12,737 nt of DNA, taken from the NCBI GenBank assembly GCA_919901895.1, contig CAKKQI010000237.1, positions 1 through 12,737 of the forward strand. The letters run 5' to 3'. Within the stretch, counting starts at the first letter, position 1. Every line of letters begins with the position of its first letter. A program made the translations under genes and the position numbers. The notes below the pieces were generated by a model that was not told the origin of the DNA, searched no databases, and saw only the letters and a list, made by a program, of their open reading frames with translations. Of this stretch, positions 5,447-12,737 are shown one piece after another. The DNA comes from Candidatus Brocadiaceae bacterium. GTDB taxonomy: Bacteria; Planctomycetota; MHYJ01; JACQXL01; CAKKQI01.

Positions 5447-7639
5447 TTATTTTGGCGTGGTCGTGTCTGATTTTTTCTCTTCGTCAAACTTATGGGCAAA
5501 GGTTTGGTATTCAGGAATTGATTCTGTTTTGACCCCCAGGTCTGCCGTAGATTTCACAATCGCCCGTTGAAGAATCACGTCTTTTTGCAGGTCGGTCAAG
5601 AATTCCTGGCGCCGTTCATCGGCGACATAACGCCTGAGATGGTCTCTTACGATTTCCCTGACTTCATTTTGCGTCAGGTGAATATTATGCTGGCTGGCTA
5701 ATTCCTGATATAAATCATCAAAACCCGGGTAAGATTTGTGGTCTAAATTATCACTCTCGGCCAGTTTGTTTAAAAGTTCTTTGTTGGCCTGATAACGACT
5801 GGTAATATATTTATCCAAAACGCCCGTATCAATAATCCGATTGCCTTCCTGGTCCTGCCAGAGGGCGCGTTCCAGCGGTTCTATTTTAATATCAGGTTCT
5901 AAACCGCCGGCGGCACCATTCCCGTTATCTTTATGAATGGAACGGCCTGAAGGAAGGTAATATTTGGAAACGGTTAACCGCAGGGCGCTTTCCCGGTTGG
6001 TGGAATTAAGTTCCAGCATATTCTGAACGCTGCCTTTACCGAAAGTACGCGTCCCAATCAGTACGCCTTTTTTGTAATCCTGAAGCACACCGGCCATAAT
6101 TTCGGAAGCGCTGGCTGACCCATCATTGACCAGAATATAAATGGGCAAATCAATCCGGTCGTTATCACGGGTCGCGTATTCCTCAACGATCCCCACCCGA
6201 TCTCTGGTGGTCACAACAATTTGGTCTTTAGGCAGGATCTGGTCAAGCATCCGGACGACCGCGTTTAATAATCCGCCGGAATTATTGCGCAGGTCAATAA
6301 TAATTGCCCGGGCCTGCTGTTTTTTCAGGTCTTTCATAACAGCAGCCATATCATCAGCCGTGGCATCTCCGAATGAAGTAATTAAGAGATAGCCGATTTG
6401 GCCGGGCAGCATTTCTCCCCGGGCCGTTTTTATTTGAATAAAAGCGCGGACCAGGGTGAATTCCCGCTCTTTGGCCCAGCCCCGGCGGTAAACTTTTATT
6501 TTAACCGGCGTTCCCGGTTCGCCTTTAAGTTTATTAATGGCGTCACTAATATCTGTTTGAAGGGTCGTCGCTCCCTCTATTTCCGTAATCTGGTCAAGGG
6601 AACGCAGTCCGGCCTGGTAACAGGGCCCGCCGTAAATGGGCCGCTCAATGGTTAAAAAATCGTTCCGCATGCTGACATAGGCGCCGATGCCGCCGTATTT
6701 CATATTAATGCTTTCCTGAGCACGTTGTTTTTCCAGTTTGTCGTGATAATCGGAAAACCGGTCCAGACTCTTAGCCATCCCTTTAGCCGCCGCGTTGATT
6801 AACTCTTTTTCATTAAATTTCTTGGGGTCAACATAACGGTCTCTGATCAGAGTCATTATTTCATCCAGCACCGCATAATCAAATTCATTCGCCGTTGATG
6901 CGCCTCCGCGATCGGTTAATACTTTACGCTGATAGGCATCCTGTAAATTTTTATATTTAAGATATAACCGCGCCTGGCGACCGGTTTCGGTCGGCTCATC
7001 GCTTAATTCCTTCAGAATATCCAGACTGGCTTCAAAATGGTCCAGTTCCGCCAGCACCAGGGCAGCTTTAAGTTTTAGATCATTATCCTTTAACTTTAAA
7101 ATTTCTTTAATCTCAGCAATCGCTTCAACCGAAGCGCTTACATTATATAATAACTTGGCCAGACTTAACCGAACCGCCGGTTCCAACGTAACGTCAAGCA
7201 AATCCTGGACCTGTTTTTCAATCATTTCCGGGTCGCCGTAGCCGGTCTCGTCTTTAACTAGAGTGGCCAGCAATTCGGCCGCATCAATTTTAGTCAGGTT
7301 ATCTTTTGTTTCCTGAAGAATTTTTAACAATGTTACGGTGGCGTCTGTTTTACGTTCTAAGTTATAAGCCACCCGGGCGCAGGCGATCCGGACGTGAGGC
7401 CGGGGTGATTTGAGTCCTTCCATGATTACCGGCAGGGCTTCTTTGCCCAGCGATTCCAATTGCCGGCTGAGCGCCCAGCCGGTTTCGCCTTTCGCCTCGT
7501 TTAATTGGCGCATTATTTCTTCCGCTTGAGCAGCCGGAGAAGCGGACTGGGCATAACTGAAATGAAACGGCCTTGATGAAAATATTAATAGTAAAATCAG
7601 GGCTAAAGCAGACCGGGCATAAACGTTAAATTTTCTCAT
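5447..7639 (-). CDS. C-terminal processing protease (S41) with N-terminal HEAT-like repeats and PDZ domain
   Basis: The start chosen is the ATG at 7637-7639, eight bases after GGAGA; this gives 730 residues with a signal peptide (MRKFNVYARSALALILLLIFSS...YAQ). An alternative ATG lies at 7654. Residues about 38-230 are alpha-helical repeats of HEAT/ARM type (ALPVIMEGLKSPRPHVRIAC and similar). A CTP N-terminal region and a PDZ domain follow (GGIGAYVSMRNDFLTIERPI to VKIKVYRRG, about 315-387), then the S41 core. The dyad is Ser510 in NDGSASASEI and Lys535 in TFGKGSVQ, 25 residues apart as in E. coli Prc. The C-terminal 120 residues are helical. CtpA/Prc enzymes trim envelope proteins at their C-termini. 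The HEAT-like extension is unusual and probably recruits substrates or adaptors. Confidence 0.9.
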   Translation of the reverse strand: MRKFNVYARSALALILLLIFSSRPFHFSYAQSASPAAQAEEIMRQLNEAKGETGWALSRQLESLGKEALPVIMEGLKSPRPHVRIACARVAYNLERKTDATVTLLKILQETKDNLTKIDAAELLATLVKDETGYGDPEMIEKQVQDLLDVTLEPAVRLSLAKLLYNVSASVEAIAEIKEILKLKDNDLKLKAALVLAELDHFEASLDILKELSDEPTETGRQARLYLKYKNLQDAYQRKVLTDRGGASTANEFDYAVLDEIMTLIRDRYVDPKKFNEKELINAAAKGMAKSLDRFSDYHDKLEKQRAQESINMKYGGIGAYVSMRNDFLTIERPIYGGPCYQAGLRSLDQITEIEGATTLQTDISDAINKLKGEPGTPVKIKVYRRGWAKEREFTLVRAFIQIKTARGEMLPGQIGYLLITSFGDATADDMAAVMKDLKKQQARAIIIDLRNNSGGLLNAVVRMLDQILPKDQIVVTTRDRVGIVEEYATRDNDRIDLPIYILVNDGSASASEIMAGVLQDYKKGVLIGTRTFGKGSVQNMLELNSTNRESALRLTVSKYYLPSGRSIHKDNGNGAAGGLEPDIKIEPLERALWQDQEGNRIIDTGVLDKYITSRYQANKELLNKLAESDNLDHKSYPGFDDLYQELASQHNIHLTQNEVREIVRDHLRRYVADERRQEFLTDLQKDVILQRAIVKSTADLGVKTESIPEYQTFAHKFDEEKKSDTTTPK

Positions 7640-7669
7640 TTTAATTTTCTCCATAAATATATTAAGAGA

Positions 7670-7793
7670 CTCTAACAAAACCAGATGGCGACCTGAAGGT
7701 CGCCGCTACTTCTCTCTAAAATGTAGCGGAAACCTTCAGGTTTCCATTTCACATGTTTAATTTGTTGTCTCCTTCAGAGTAGTTTTGTTAGAG
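7670..7793. repeat. Palindromic element D in the S41 leader
   Basis: Perfect 12-bp inverted ends ctctaacaaaac (7670-7681) and gttttgttagag (7782-7793) enclose two mirrored hairpins: ggcgacc/ggtcgcc (7687-7693 with 7698-7704) and ggaaacc/ggtttcc (7728-7734 with 7739-7745). These are bridged by gctac (7705-7709) pairing with gtagc (7723-7727). The right end of the element, read from the gene's side, is about 30 bases from the S41 start codon, so it must sit in the promoter or 5' leader. The flank 7794-7922 is AT-rich and shows no convincing terminator. Confidence 0.7.
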
Positions 7794-7922
7794 GTTTTAA
7801 GTTATTTATATTAAACACTAATTTCAGTAAGAAGTCCACTAAAATTAAAAAAGCCCCGAACACAAAATGTCTTTTCCTTATGAACTGGTTCTTCGTTGCC
7901 TGATGACTCATAACGCAGCACT

Positions 7923-8756
7923 TTATTCTGCCTTAGACGGCAACTTCCTCTCCTCAAATATCGCCCGGACCGGAAAATGGTCTGAACCACCACTTTTGAT
8001 TACTTCCGAGACCAAGCAATAAATCTCCTTTGAATACAAAATATGGTCAAACCTTTTGCTTAAAGTAAGCAAACTCGTCTTCCATTTCCAGGTATCACTT
8101 TTGTAATCAAACTCCGCCAGGGCATTGGTGAACCCCTGGGTAACGATCCATTCGACCGCCCGGCTGGAAGTTCCTTCATTAAAATCACCAACCAGCAGTG
8201 TGGGCCTATCTTTTTTCAGCAGAGGGAATAAGGTTTTGATTTCATTCAGCCGTGTTTGTTTGGTTGAAAAATAGGCGCTGGCGCTAAAACTTCCCTGTTC
8301 GTTTAAAGCCGGATGGAGATGGACACTCAGAATTTGTAACGGTCCGATATCCGTTTGGACTTCATAAATCCACCCGGCAAACCAGCCATCCGATGGGACC
8401 ACATACTGGAGTTCTTGGAATGCTTTTTTAGAAAGAAGCGCCTGCCCACCCGCCCCGCCGGCGTGGCGAAACTTCATATAAGGATACTCCTTACCCAGCC
8501 AACCACGCAAAAAAGATTCCCAACGCGGGGTTGTTTCCTGCAAACAAACCACATCCGCTTCCGCCTGACGCAAAACAGCCAGAGTTTGTTCGGCTTCAGG
8601 CATTCCCCAGTTAACATTCCAGGTCAGCACTTTAACGTACGGGCCGGTTGGTGTTTCGGGTAAACGCAGCGGCGTATGCGCGCAGGTCAGAATGACGCCT
8701 ACGACCAATCCCATCAACGATAGCATCACTATTAAATAACGCAACTTTTTATTCAT
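7923..8756 (-). CDS. Endonuclease/exonuclease/phosphatase (EEP) family protein, exported or membrane-anchored
   Basis: A 277-residue protein with an N-terminal hydrophobic segment (residues 6-25, LRYLIVMLSLMGLVVGVILT) followed at once by Cys25; the lipobox fit is only partial, so it may be a lipoprotein, a cleaved export signal or a single-pass anchor. The rest is a full EEP (DNase I-like) fold: Asn47 in TWNVNWG, Glu74 in VCLQET, His146/His148 in SVHLHP, Asp191 and Asn193 in VGDFNEG, Asp237 in FDHIL, and Asp259-His260 in SDHFPV. These are the metal and phosphate ligands of the family, which cleaves phosphodiester or phosphomonoester bonds in nucleic acids, sugars or lipids. The substrate cannot be told from sequence. 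The start ATG has a modest AGGT upstream. It is transcribed divergently from the menaquinone genes. Confidence 0.85.
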   Translation of the reverse strand: MNKKLRYLIVMLSLMGLVVGVILTCAHTPLRLPETPTGPYVKVLTWNVNWGMPEAEQTLAVLRQAEADVVCLQETTPRWESFLRGWLGKEYPYMKFRHAGGAGGQALLSKKAFQELQYVVPSDGWFAGWIYEVQTDIGPLQILSVHLHPALNEQGSFSASAYFSTKQTRLNEIKTLFPLLKKDRPTLLVGDFNEGTSSRAVEWIVTQGFTNALAEFDYKSDTWKWKTSLLTLSKRFDHILYSKEIYCLVSEVIKSGGSDHFPVRAIFEERKLPSKAE

Positions 8757-8850
8757 ATGATCATATTACCTGATGTTGGATGCAAAGTCAAATTGCTAAT
8801 CGAGAAATCAAGAAACAGGATTTTCCAAACTGATTCCGGGGTTGTTTTTC

Positions 8851-8879
8851 TTGCTTTTCTATTATCCGGCTGGTAAAAT
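8851..8879 (+). promoter_or_regulatory. Candidate promoter for the menaquinone gene pair
   Basis: TTGCTT (8851-8856) is separated by 17 bases from TAAAAT (8874-8879), in the 182-base divergent gap between the EEP gene and the prenyltransferase gene. Transcription would start near 8886 and leave a leader of about 50 bases. Each box is a fair, not perfect, match, so this rests on spacing and position. Confidence 0.35.
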
Positions 8880-8938
8880 ATAAATTTTTATGGTCTATCC
8901 CGGCGCTATTTTTCATATCTATTTTATATACGTAACTT

Positions 8939-9823
8939 ATGCTGCAAAAGTTAGCACTAATTCTTAAAGCGATAAAATTTGAGCATACGGTTTTTGCCTT
9001 GCCTTTTGCCGTCATCAGCGTTTTTTTTGCGTCCGACGGCTGGCCGGAATGGCGGATTCTGGGCTGGCTTCTGGCCGCGATGATTTCCGCCCGCAGCGCC
9101 GCTATGGGATTTAACCGGCTGGTTGATTTTAAATACGACACCGCTAATCCCCGAACCCGGTTATGGCCGGTTTCTCAGGGCCAAATATCCCGATTAACAA
9201 TGGGAATTTTCACCCTGAGTATGGTCTTACTATTTATCTTATCAGCGGCTCAACTTAACCCCTTGACTTTTTCCCTATCCCCGATTGCCCTGGCAATCAT
9301 CATGGGTTATTCTTATTCCAAACGCTTTACCGCCCTGACCCATTTCTGGTTAGGAGCCTGTTTAGCCATGGCACCGGTCGGGGCCTGGTTGGCAATAAAA
9401 GGCCAATTTAATATTTTTCCGCTGATGCTCGGAGCCGCGGTTACCTGCTGGACGGCCGGATTTGATATCATCTACGCCACTCAGGACATGGAATTTGACC
9501 GTTCCCGGAATTTACATTCTATCCCCGCGAAATTCGGAATCACGCCGGCTTTAAAAATTTCTGCCGGATTACACCTGTTAATGCTTTTAATCTTAATCAG
9601 TTTGATTCCCCTGTTTTACCTGGGATTACCTTATTTAATCGGGTGGTGCCTGATAGCCGGATTAATAATCTACGAACATGCCCTGGTTAAACCGGATAAC
9701 CTGCAAAAAGTTAATCAGGCATTTTTTAATGTTAATGCCGTAGTGAGTCTCGTGTTGATGATCACCTGTTTGATTGAAGTATTATATGGAAACAAAAACA
9801 TTAATTTTACCGGATATTTTTAA
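8939..9823 (+). CDS. mqnP: UbiA-family prenyltransferase, probable MqnP of the futalosine menaquinone pathway
   Basis: A 294-residue integral membrane protein with about eight or nine hydrophobic segments. Both aspartate-rich motifs of the UbiA superfamily are present: NRLVDFKYD (Asn59, Asp63, Asp67), which binds the prenyl diphosphate through magnesium, and DIIYATQDMEFD (Asp176, Asp183, Asp187). UbiA enzymes attach polyprenyl tails to aromatic acids. Because the next gene is mqnE, overlapping by 38 bases, I infer that it prenylates the dihydroxynaphthoate-type intermediate of menaquinone synthesis rather than 4-hydroxybenzoate. The sequence AAxxxARSAAMGFNRLVD is typical of this branch. The start ATG has no obvious Shine-Dalgarno. 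Misassignment to ubiA would be the main alternative. Confidence 0.85.
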   Translation: MLQKLALILKAIKFEHTVFALPFAVISVFFASDGWPEWRILGWLLAAMISARSAAMGFNRLVDFKYDTANPRTRLWPVSQGQISRLTMGIFTLSMVLLFILSAAQLNPLTFSLSPIALAIIMGYSYSKRFTALTHFWLGACLAMAPVGAWLAIKGQFNIFPLMLGAAVTCWTAGFDIIYATQDMEFDRSRNLHSIPAKFGITPALKISAGLHLLMLLILISLIPLFYLGLPYLIGWCLIAGLIIYEHALVKPDNLQKVNQAFFNVNAVVSLVLMITCLIEVLYGNKNINFTGYF

Positions 9824-10904
9824 TAACGTTCTCGCCGGCGAACGGTTATCATTTGAAGACGGTGTCGCGTTATTCAATTCGGATGACCTGTTAACCATCG
9901 GAGAGATGGCGAATTTGGTGCGGGAACGGAAAAACGGCCGGAAGACTTATTTCGTAGTCAACCGGCATATTAATTATTCCAATATTTGCATTAACCGTTG
10001 CCGGTTTTGCGCCTTCAGCCGGGATAAAGACGCACCGGATGCTTACGAATTTAGTTTTAATGAGATAATGAAAAAAGCCGCCGAAGCCGATAAGATCGGC
10101 GCGACGGAAATTCATATCGTCGGCGGTTTGCATCCGGACCTTAAATTTGATTTTTATTTAAAAATGATTTCGGCTATTAAAGAGCGTTATCCCGGCATCC
10201 ATCTGCAGGCGTTTACGGCCGTAGAGATTGCCCATCTGGCGGAAATAAGCGGACGGGCCACCGGAGATGTTCTCCGGCAATTACAAAAAGCCGGATTAGG
10301 TTCTTTGCCGGGCGGCGGAGCGGAAATCTTTGCCGACCGCGTCCGGCAGGCATTATGTTCCAGCAAATTATCACCTGATGGATGGTTAACTATTATGGAA
10401 CAGGCCCACGAACTCGGGATCCGCTCCAACGCCACAATGCTTTACGGCCAGATTGAAACATATGAAGAACGGGTGGAACATTTAATCAAACTCAGGAACT
10501 TACAGGATCAGACCGGTGGGTTTATGGCTTTTATCCCGTTGCCGTTTCATCCGGCCAATACACCGTTAACTTGTCCCGCCCGGGAAGGGGAAAAAGCGGA
10601 GCAATTTACCCGGACCTCTGCCATTGATGATTTAAAAACTATTGCCATCAGCCGCCTGATGCTGGATAATTTTGACCATATTAAAGCGTTCTGGATTATG
10701 CTCGGAGTCAAATTAGCCCAGGTGTCTTTAAGTTTCGGAGCGGATGACCTGGACGGCACGGTCGTTGAAGAAAAAATTACCCATTCGGCCGGAGCGACTA
10801 CCCCGGAATCGCTCACGCGTGAACGATTGGTTAATTTAATCAAAGAAACCGGACGGGAAGCAGTGGAGCGGAATACATTATATGAAGTAATCGGTAACCG
10901 GTAA
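9786..10904 (+). CDS. mqnE: Aminofutalosine synthase MqnE (radical SAM)
   Basis: MqnE joins the enolpyruvyl product of MqnA to adenosylmethionine-derived adenosine, giving aminofutalosine, an early step of the futalosine menaquinone pathway. The protein has 372 residues from the ATG at 9786; a TTG at 9774 would add four. The cluster motif is Cys68-x3-Cys72-x2-Cys75 in NICINRCRFCAFSRD, followed by the SAM-barrel strand HIVGGLHPDL and the MqnE/MqnC hallmark GLGSLPGGGAEIF. The Gly-Leu-Gly-Ser form and the CAFSRD context favour MqnE over MqnC. It overlaps the prenyltransferase gene by 38 bases, so translation is probably coupled. The last residues VIGNR and the stop codon are encoded by the left inverted repeat of the following cassette, so the natural C-terminus was probably slightly different. 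Confidence 0.93.
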   Translation: METKTLILPDIFNNVLAGERLSFEDGVALFNSDDLLTIGEMANLVRERKNGRKTYFVVNRHINYSNICINRCRFCAFSRDKDAPDAYEFSFNEIMKKAAEADKIGATEIHIVGGLHPDLKFDFYLKMISAIKERYPGIHLQAFTAVEIAHLAEISGRATGDVLRQLQKAGLGSLPGGGAEIFADRVRQALCSSKLSPDGWLTIMEQAHELGIRSNATMLYGQIETYEERVEHLIKLRNLQDQTGGFMAFIPLPFHPANTPLTCPAREGEKAEQFTRTSAIDDLKTIAISRLMLDNFDHIKAFWIMLGVKLAQVSLSFGADDLDGTVVEEKITHSAGATTPESLTRERLVNLIKETGREAVERNTLYEVIGNR

Positions 10905-11339
10905 TCAGTAATCGGTGAAGAAAAGAGAAAAAAAGATGAAACATGCGGAAAGTTTTAGAGATTTAGAGGTTTATAAATTAGCACGTCAATTATCGCGTGA
11001 GATTTATGACGTATCCAAAAAATTTCCCAAAGAAGAAATGTATTCTTTGACCGACCAGATAAGACGTGCATCGCGTTCGGTCGGAGCCCAAATTGCCGAA
11101 GCCTGGGCGAAACGACGGTATGAAAAACATTTTATAAGTAAATTGACCGATGCCGATGGTGAACAACAGGAAACACAGCACTGGATTGAAAGTGCTCTTG
11201 ATTGTGGTTATATCTCAGATGAACAGGGAAAAGATTGGTCGTTACGCTATTCTTCGGTAGGCAAAATGTTAAATTCTATGATTAATAAATCAGAATTTTT
11301 TTGTTCTTCCACCGATAACTGATTACTGATAACCGATTA
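10888..11339. mobile_element. Cassette: four-helix-bundle gene between 30-bp inverted repeats
   Basis: The left repeat (10888-10917, beginning taatcggtaacc) and the right repeat (11310-11339, ending gataaccgatta) are inverted copies matching at 26 of 30 positions. Each is internally repetitive, built from taatcggt/taatcagt-like words. They enclose exactly one gene. The left copy carries the stop codon of mqnE and the right copy carries the stop codon of the enclosed gene, so the boundaries are tight. I infer a small mobile or recombination-prone unit; no transposase is visible. Confidence 0.55.
10936..11322 (+). CDS. Four-helix-bundle protein (23S rRNA intervening-sequence/S23 type)
   Basis: A 128-residue protein starting at the ATG at 10936, preceded by an A/G-rich stretch; a GTG at 10915 would add seven lysine-rich residues and lies inside the repeat. 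The family signature is clear: FRDLEVYKLARQLSREIYDVSKKFPKEE, then the highly conserved YSLTDQIRRASRSVGAQIAEAWAKRR, and the helix with ESALDCGYISDEQ. Members were first seen in intervening sequences of 23S rRNA genes, and related proteins (Avd) assist diversity-generating retroelements. They form pentameric barrels and bind nucleic acid, but the function of stand-alone copies is unknown. No rRNA, reverse transcriptase or variable repeat is seen here. It separates mqnE from the next gene and looks like a late arrival. Confidence 0.9.
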   Translation: MKHAESFRDLEVYKLARQLSREIYDVSKKFPKEEMYSLTDQIRRASRSVGAQIAEAWAKRRYEKHFISKLTDADGEQQETQHWIESALDCGYISDEQGKDWSLRYSSVGKMLNSMINKSEFFCSSTDN

Positions 11340-11343
11340 CTAA

Positions 11344-11348
11344 AGGAG
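11344..11348 (+). promoter_or_regulatory. Strong ribosome binding site for the cDPGS-like gene
   Basis: AGGAG lies seven bases before the ATG at 11356. It is the clearest Shine-Dalgarno on the plus strand here, and begins just five bases after the right cassette repeat ends, so this site was left intact by the cassette. Confidence 0.7.
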
Positions 11349-11355
11349 CGTAGAT

Positions 11356-12666
11356 ATGCCTAAGAAAGTTTTGATTATGGGCGCGGCCGGCAAGGATTTT
11401 CACGTTTTTAATACCTGCTATCGCGATAATCCTGATTTTGAAGTGATGGCTTTCACCGCGGCGCAGATACCTCATATTGACAACCGGTTTTATCCCGCGG
11501 TTCTCGCGGGACGGCTTTATCCGGACGGCATTCAGATTAAATCCGAACGGTTTCTATCCAGTCTGATTAAAGAAAACCGGATTGACGAGGCGATTTTTGC
11601 CTACAGCGATGTTTCGTATGACTATCTGGAAACCCGCCGGCAGAAGGTTCAGGAATGCGGAGCCGAATTCAAATTACCGGACCCGCAACAAACGATGCTT
11701 AAATCAACCAAACCGGTGATTGCTATCTGCGCGGTCCGGACCGGTTCCGGTAAAAGCCAGACGACCCGCCGGATCGCCGCTATTTTAAGGGAAAAAAAGA
11801 AAAAAGTCGCGGTGGTCCGCCACCCGATGCCTTACGGCGACCTGGCTGAACAAATCATTGAACGATTTGAAACTATGGAAGATCTGGATAAATATAAATG
11901 CACTATTGAGGAAAGAGAGGAATTTGAACCGCATCTCAGAAAAGGTTTTGTTGTTTTTGCCGGCGTTGATTACGAAAAAATCCTCCGTGAGGCGGAAAAA
12001 GAAGCGGATATTATCCTCTGGGACGGCGGCAATAACGATACGCCGTTTTTTAAACCGAATTTGCATATTACCGTCGCCGACCCGTTAAGACACGGGCACG
12101 AACTGAGTTATTATCCCGGCCGGTTAAATTTTGAAATGGCCGATGTGATTATTATTAATAAAATGGATTCCGCCAAACCGAACAATGTTGATTCCATCAT
12201 CCGGAACGCCCAAAAATATAACCCCCGGGCGGTAATTATCAAAGCCAATTCGCCGGTGACGGCGGATAAACCGGAATTGATTAAAGGCAAAAAGGTTTTA
12301 GTGATTGAAGACGGCCCAACGGTAACGCATGGCGATATGAAATTCGGAGCCGGTTATTTAGCCGCTCAAAAATATCAGGCCGGGCAGATCATTGACCCCA
12401 GACCCTTTGCCATCGGCGAAATCGCCGAGGCCTACCAGAAATACCCCCAAACCGAATTCGTCCTGCCGGCCCTGGGCTACGGAAATAAACAGATTAAAGA
12501 ACTGGAAACCGTGATTGAACGGAGCGACTGCGAACTGGTCATTATCGGAACACCGGTTGACCTGGGACGGATTCTTAAGATTAATAAACCATCGGTCCGC
12601 GTTACTTATGAATTGGAAGAAATCTCGCAACCGGATTTAAAAACCATCCTGGACCGGTTTGCGTAA
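11356..12666 (+). CDS. Cyclic 2,3-diphosphoglycerate synthetase-like P-loop protein
   Basis: A 436-residue cytoplasmic protein. Residues 1-115 are a Rossmann-like domain (KVLIMGAAGKDFHVFNTCYR, then RFYPAVLAGRLYPDGIQI). Residues from about 120 form a P-loop NTPase: VIAICAVRTGSGKSQTTRRI with the loop at 127-134 (Val127 where Ala/Gly is usual), IILWDGGNNDTPFF (Asp223) as a Walker B-like strand, and IIINKMD (Asn268, Lys269, Asp271) matching the guanine-specificity NKxD motif. This combination is that of proteins annotated as cyclic 2,3-diphosphoglycerate synthetase, the archaeal enzyme that cyclises 2,3-bisphosphoglycerate with ATP. In bacteria the product is unproven; the NKxD motif suggests GTP use instead. 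It follows the menaquinone genes on the same strand but after the cassette. Bases 12667-12737 downstream show nothing I can call. Confidence 0.8.
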   Translation: MPKKVLIMGAAGKDFHVFNTCYRDNPDFEVMAFTAAQIPHIDNRFYPAVLAGRLYPDGIQIKSERFLSSLIKENRIDEAIFAYSDVSYDYLETRRQKVQECGAEFKLPDPQQTMLKSTKPVIAICAVRTGSGKSQTTRRIAAILREKKKKVAVVRHPMPYGDLAEQIIERFETMEDLDKYKCTIEEREEFEPHLRKGFVVFAGVDYEKILREAEKEADIILWDGGNNDTPFFKPNLHITVADPLRHGHELSYYPGRLNFEMADVIIINKMDSAKPNNVDSIIRNAQKYNPRAVIIKANSPVTADKPELIKGKKVLVIEDGPTVTHGDMKFGAGYLAAQKYQAGQIIDPRPFAIGEIAEAYQKYPQTEFVLPALGYGNKQIKELETVIERSDCELVIIGTPVDLGRILKINKPSVRVTYELEEISQPDLKTILDRFA

Positions 12667-12737
12667 ACTCCGTTACATCATATTGAATTCAGGAAATTAC
12701 CGCAATCAATTGAGCGTATCCCAAAAGGGTAGATTCG

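Noticed and set aside
7794..7922. Possible terminator after the EEP gene (cggggctttttt on the minus strand)
   Set aside because: A T-run is present but I cannot find a convincing stem in front of it.
7811..7993. Minus-strand frame of 60 codons after the EEP gene
   Set aside because: It overlaps the EEP 3' end in another frame, is basic and low in structure, and lacks a start signal.
8444..8465. GC-rich near-palindrome in the EEP gene (encodes HAGGAGGQ)
   Set aside because: Glycine-rich sequence just before the ALLS strand is normal in EEP proteins, and the pairing is imperfect.
8788..9141. Minus-strand frame of 117 codons opposite the prenyltransferase start
   Set aside because: It is antisense to the clear UbiA coding sequence and has no recognisable domain.
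11494..11510. Perfect cccgcg/cgcggg hairpin inside the cDPGS-like gene
   Set aside because: It encodes YPAVLAG, which fits the motif expected in this family, so it is not evidence of a palindromic insertion.

Overview
The window reads as a chromosomal segment of a diderm bacterium of moderate GC content. A signal peptide plus a C-terminal aromatic residue marks an outer-membrane barrel protein, and several proteins carry secretion signals. Two genes of the futalosine menaquinone route are present. A leader-type domain followed by a G-x-W-type motif in one protease resembles proteins common in Planctomycetota and relatives, so a PVC-group or candidate-phylum origin is my best guess, with low confidence. 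Coding genes are ordinary in composition, but the intergenic space is unusually full of short palindromic, transposon-like repeats.

Layout: (1) 3-815 (+) is the C-terminal part of an SMC chromosome-condensation ATPase cut by the window edge. (2) 814-1206 is a 400-base gap holding two copies of a three-hairpin repeat whose stems covary. (3) 1236-2072 (+) is an outer-membrane beta-barrel protein. (4) 2073-2557 is a stack of nested small inverted-repeat elements, including one that landed in the loop of another palindrome. (5) 2558-4029 (-) is a secreted trypsin-like protease joined to TPR repeats, broken by a one-base frameshift and bracketed by a 48-base direct repeat. (6) 4379-5368 (-) is a secreted zincin with a CLCA-like HExxH motif. 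(7) 5447-7639 (-) is a HEAT plus PDZ plus S41 C-terminal processing protease. (8) 7670-7793 is another palindromic element, in the leader of the S41 gene. (9) 7923-8756 (-) is a membrane-anchored or secreted EEP-fold phosphodiesterase. (10) 8939-10904 (+) are overlapping mqnP-like and mqnE genes. (11) 10888-11339 is a four-helix-bundle (IVR/S23-like) gene between 30-base inverted repeats. (12) 11356-12666 (+) is a cyclic 2,3-diphosphoglycerate synthetase-like P-loop protein.

Functionally, the minus-strand block 2558-7639 groups three envelope proteases of different catalytic classes (trypsin-like serine, zinc, and Ser/Lys S41). The plus-strand block makes menaquinone precursors: MqnE forms aminofutalosine and the UbiA-type protein probably prenylates the later naphthoate intermediate. 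The most unusual material is the repeat ecology: the three-hairpin repeat family, the loop-targeted insertion with a 3-base target duplication, palindromes read through in frame inside protein genes, and the four-helix-bundle cassette whose repeats supply the C-termini of two proteins.
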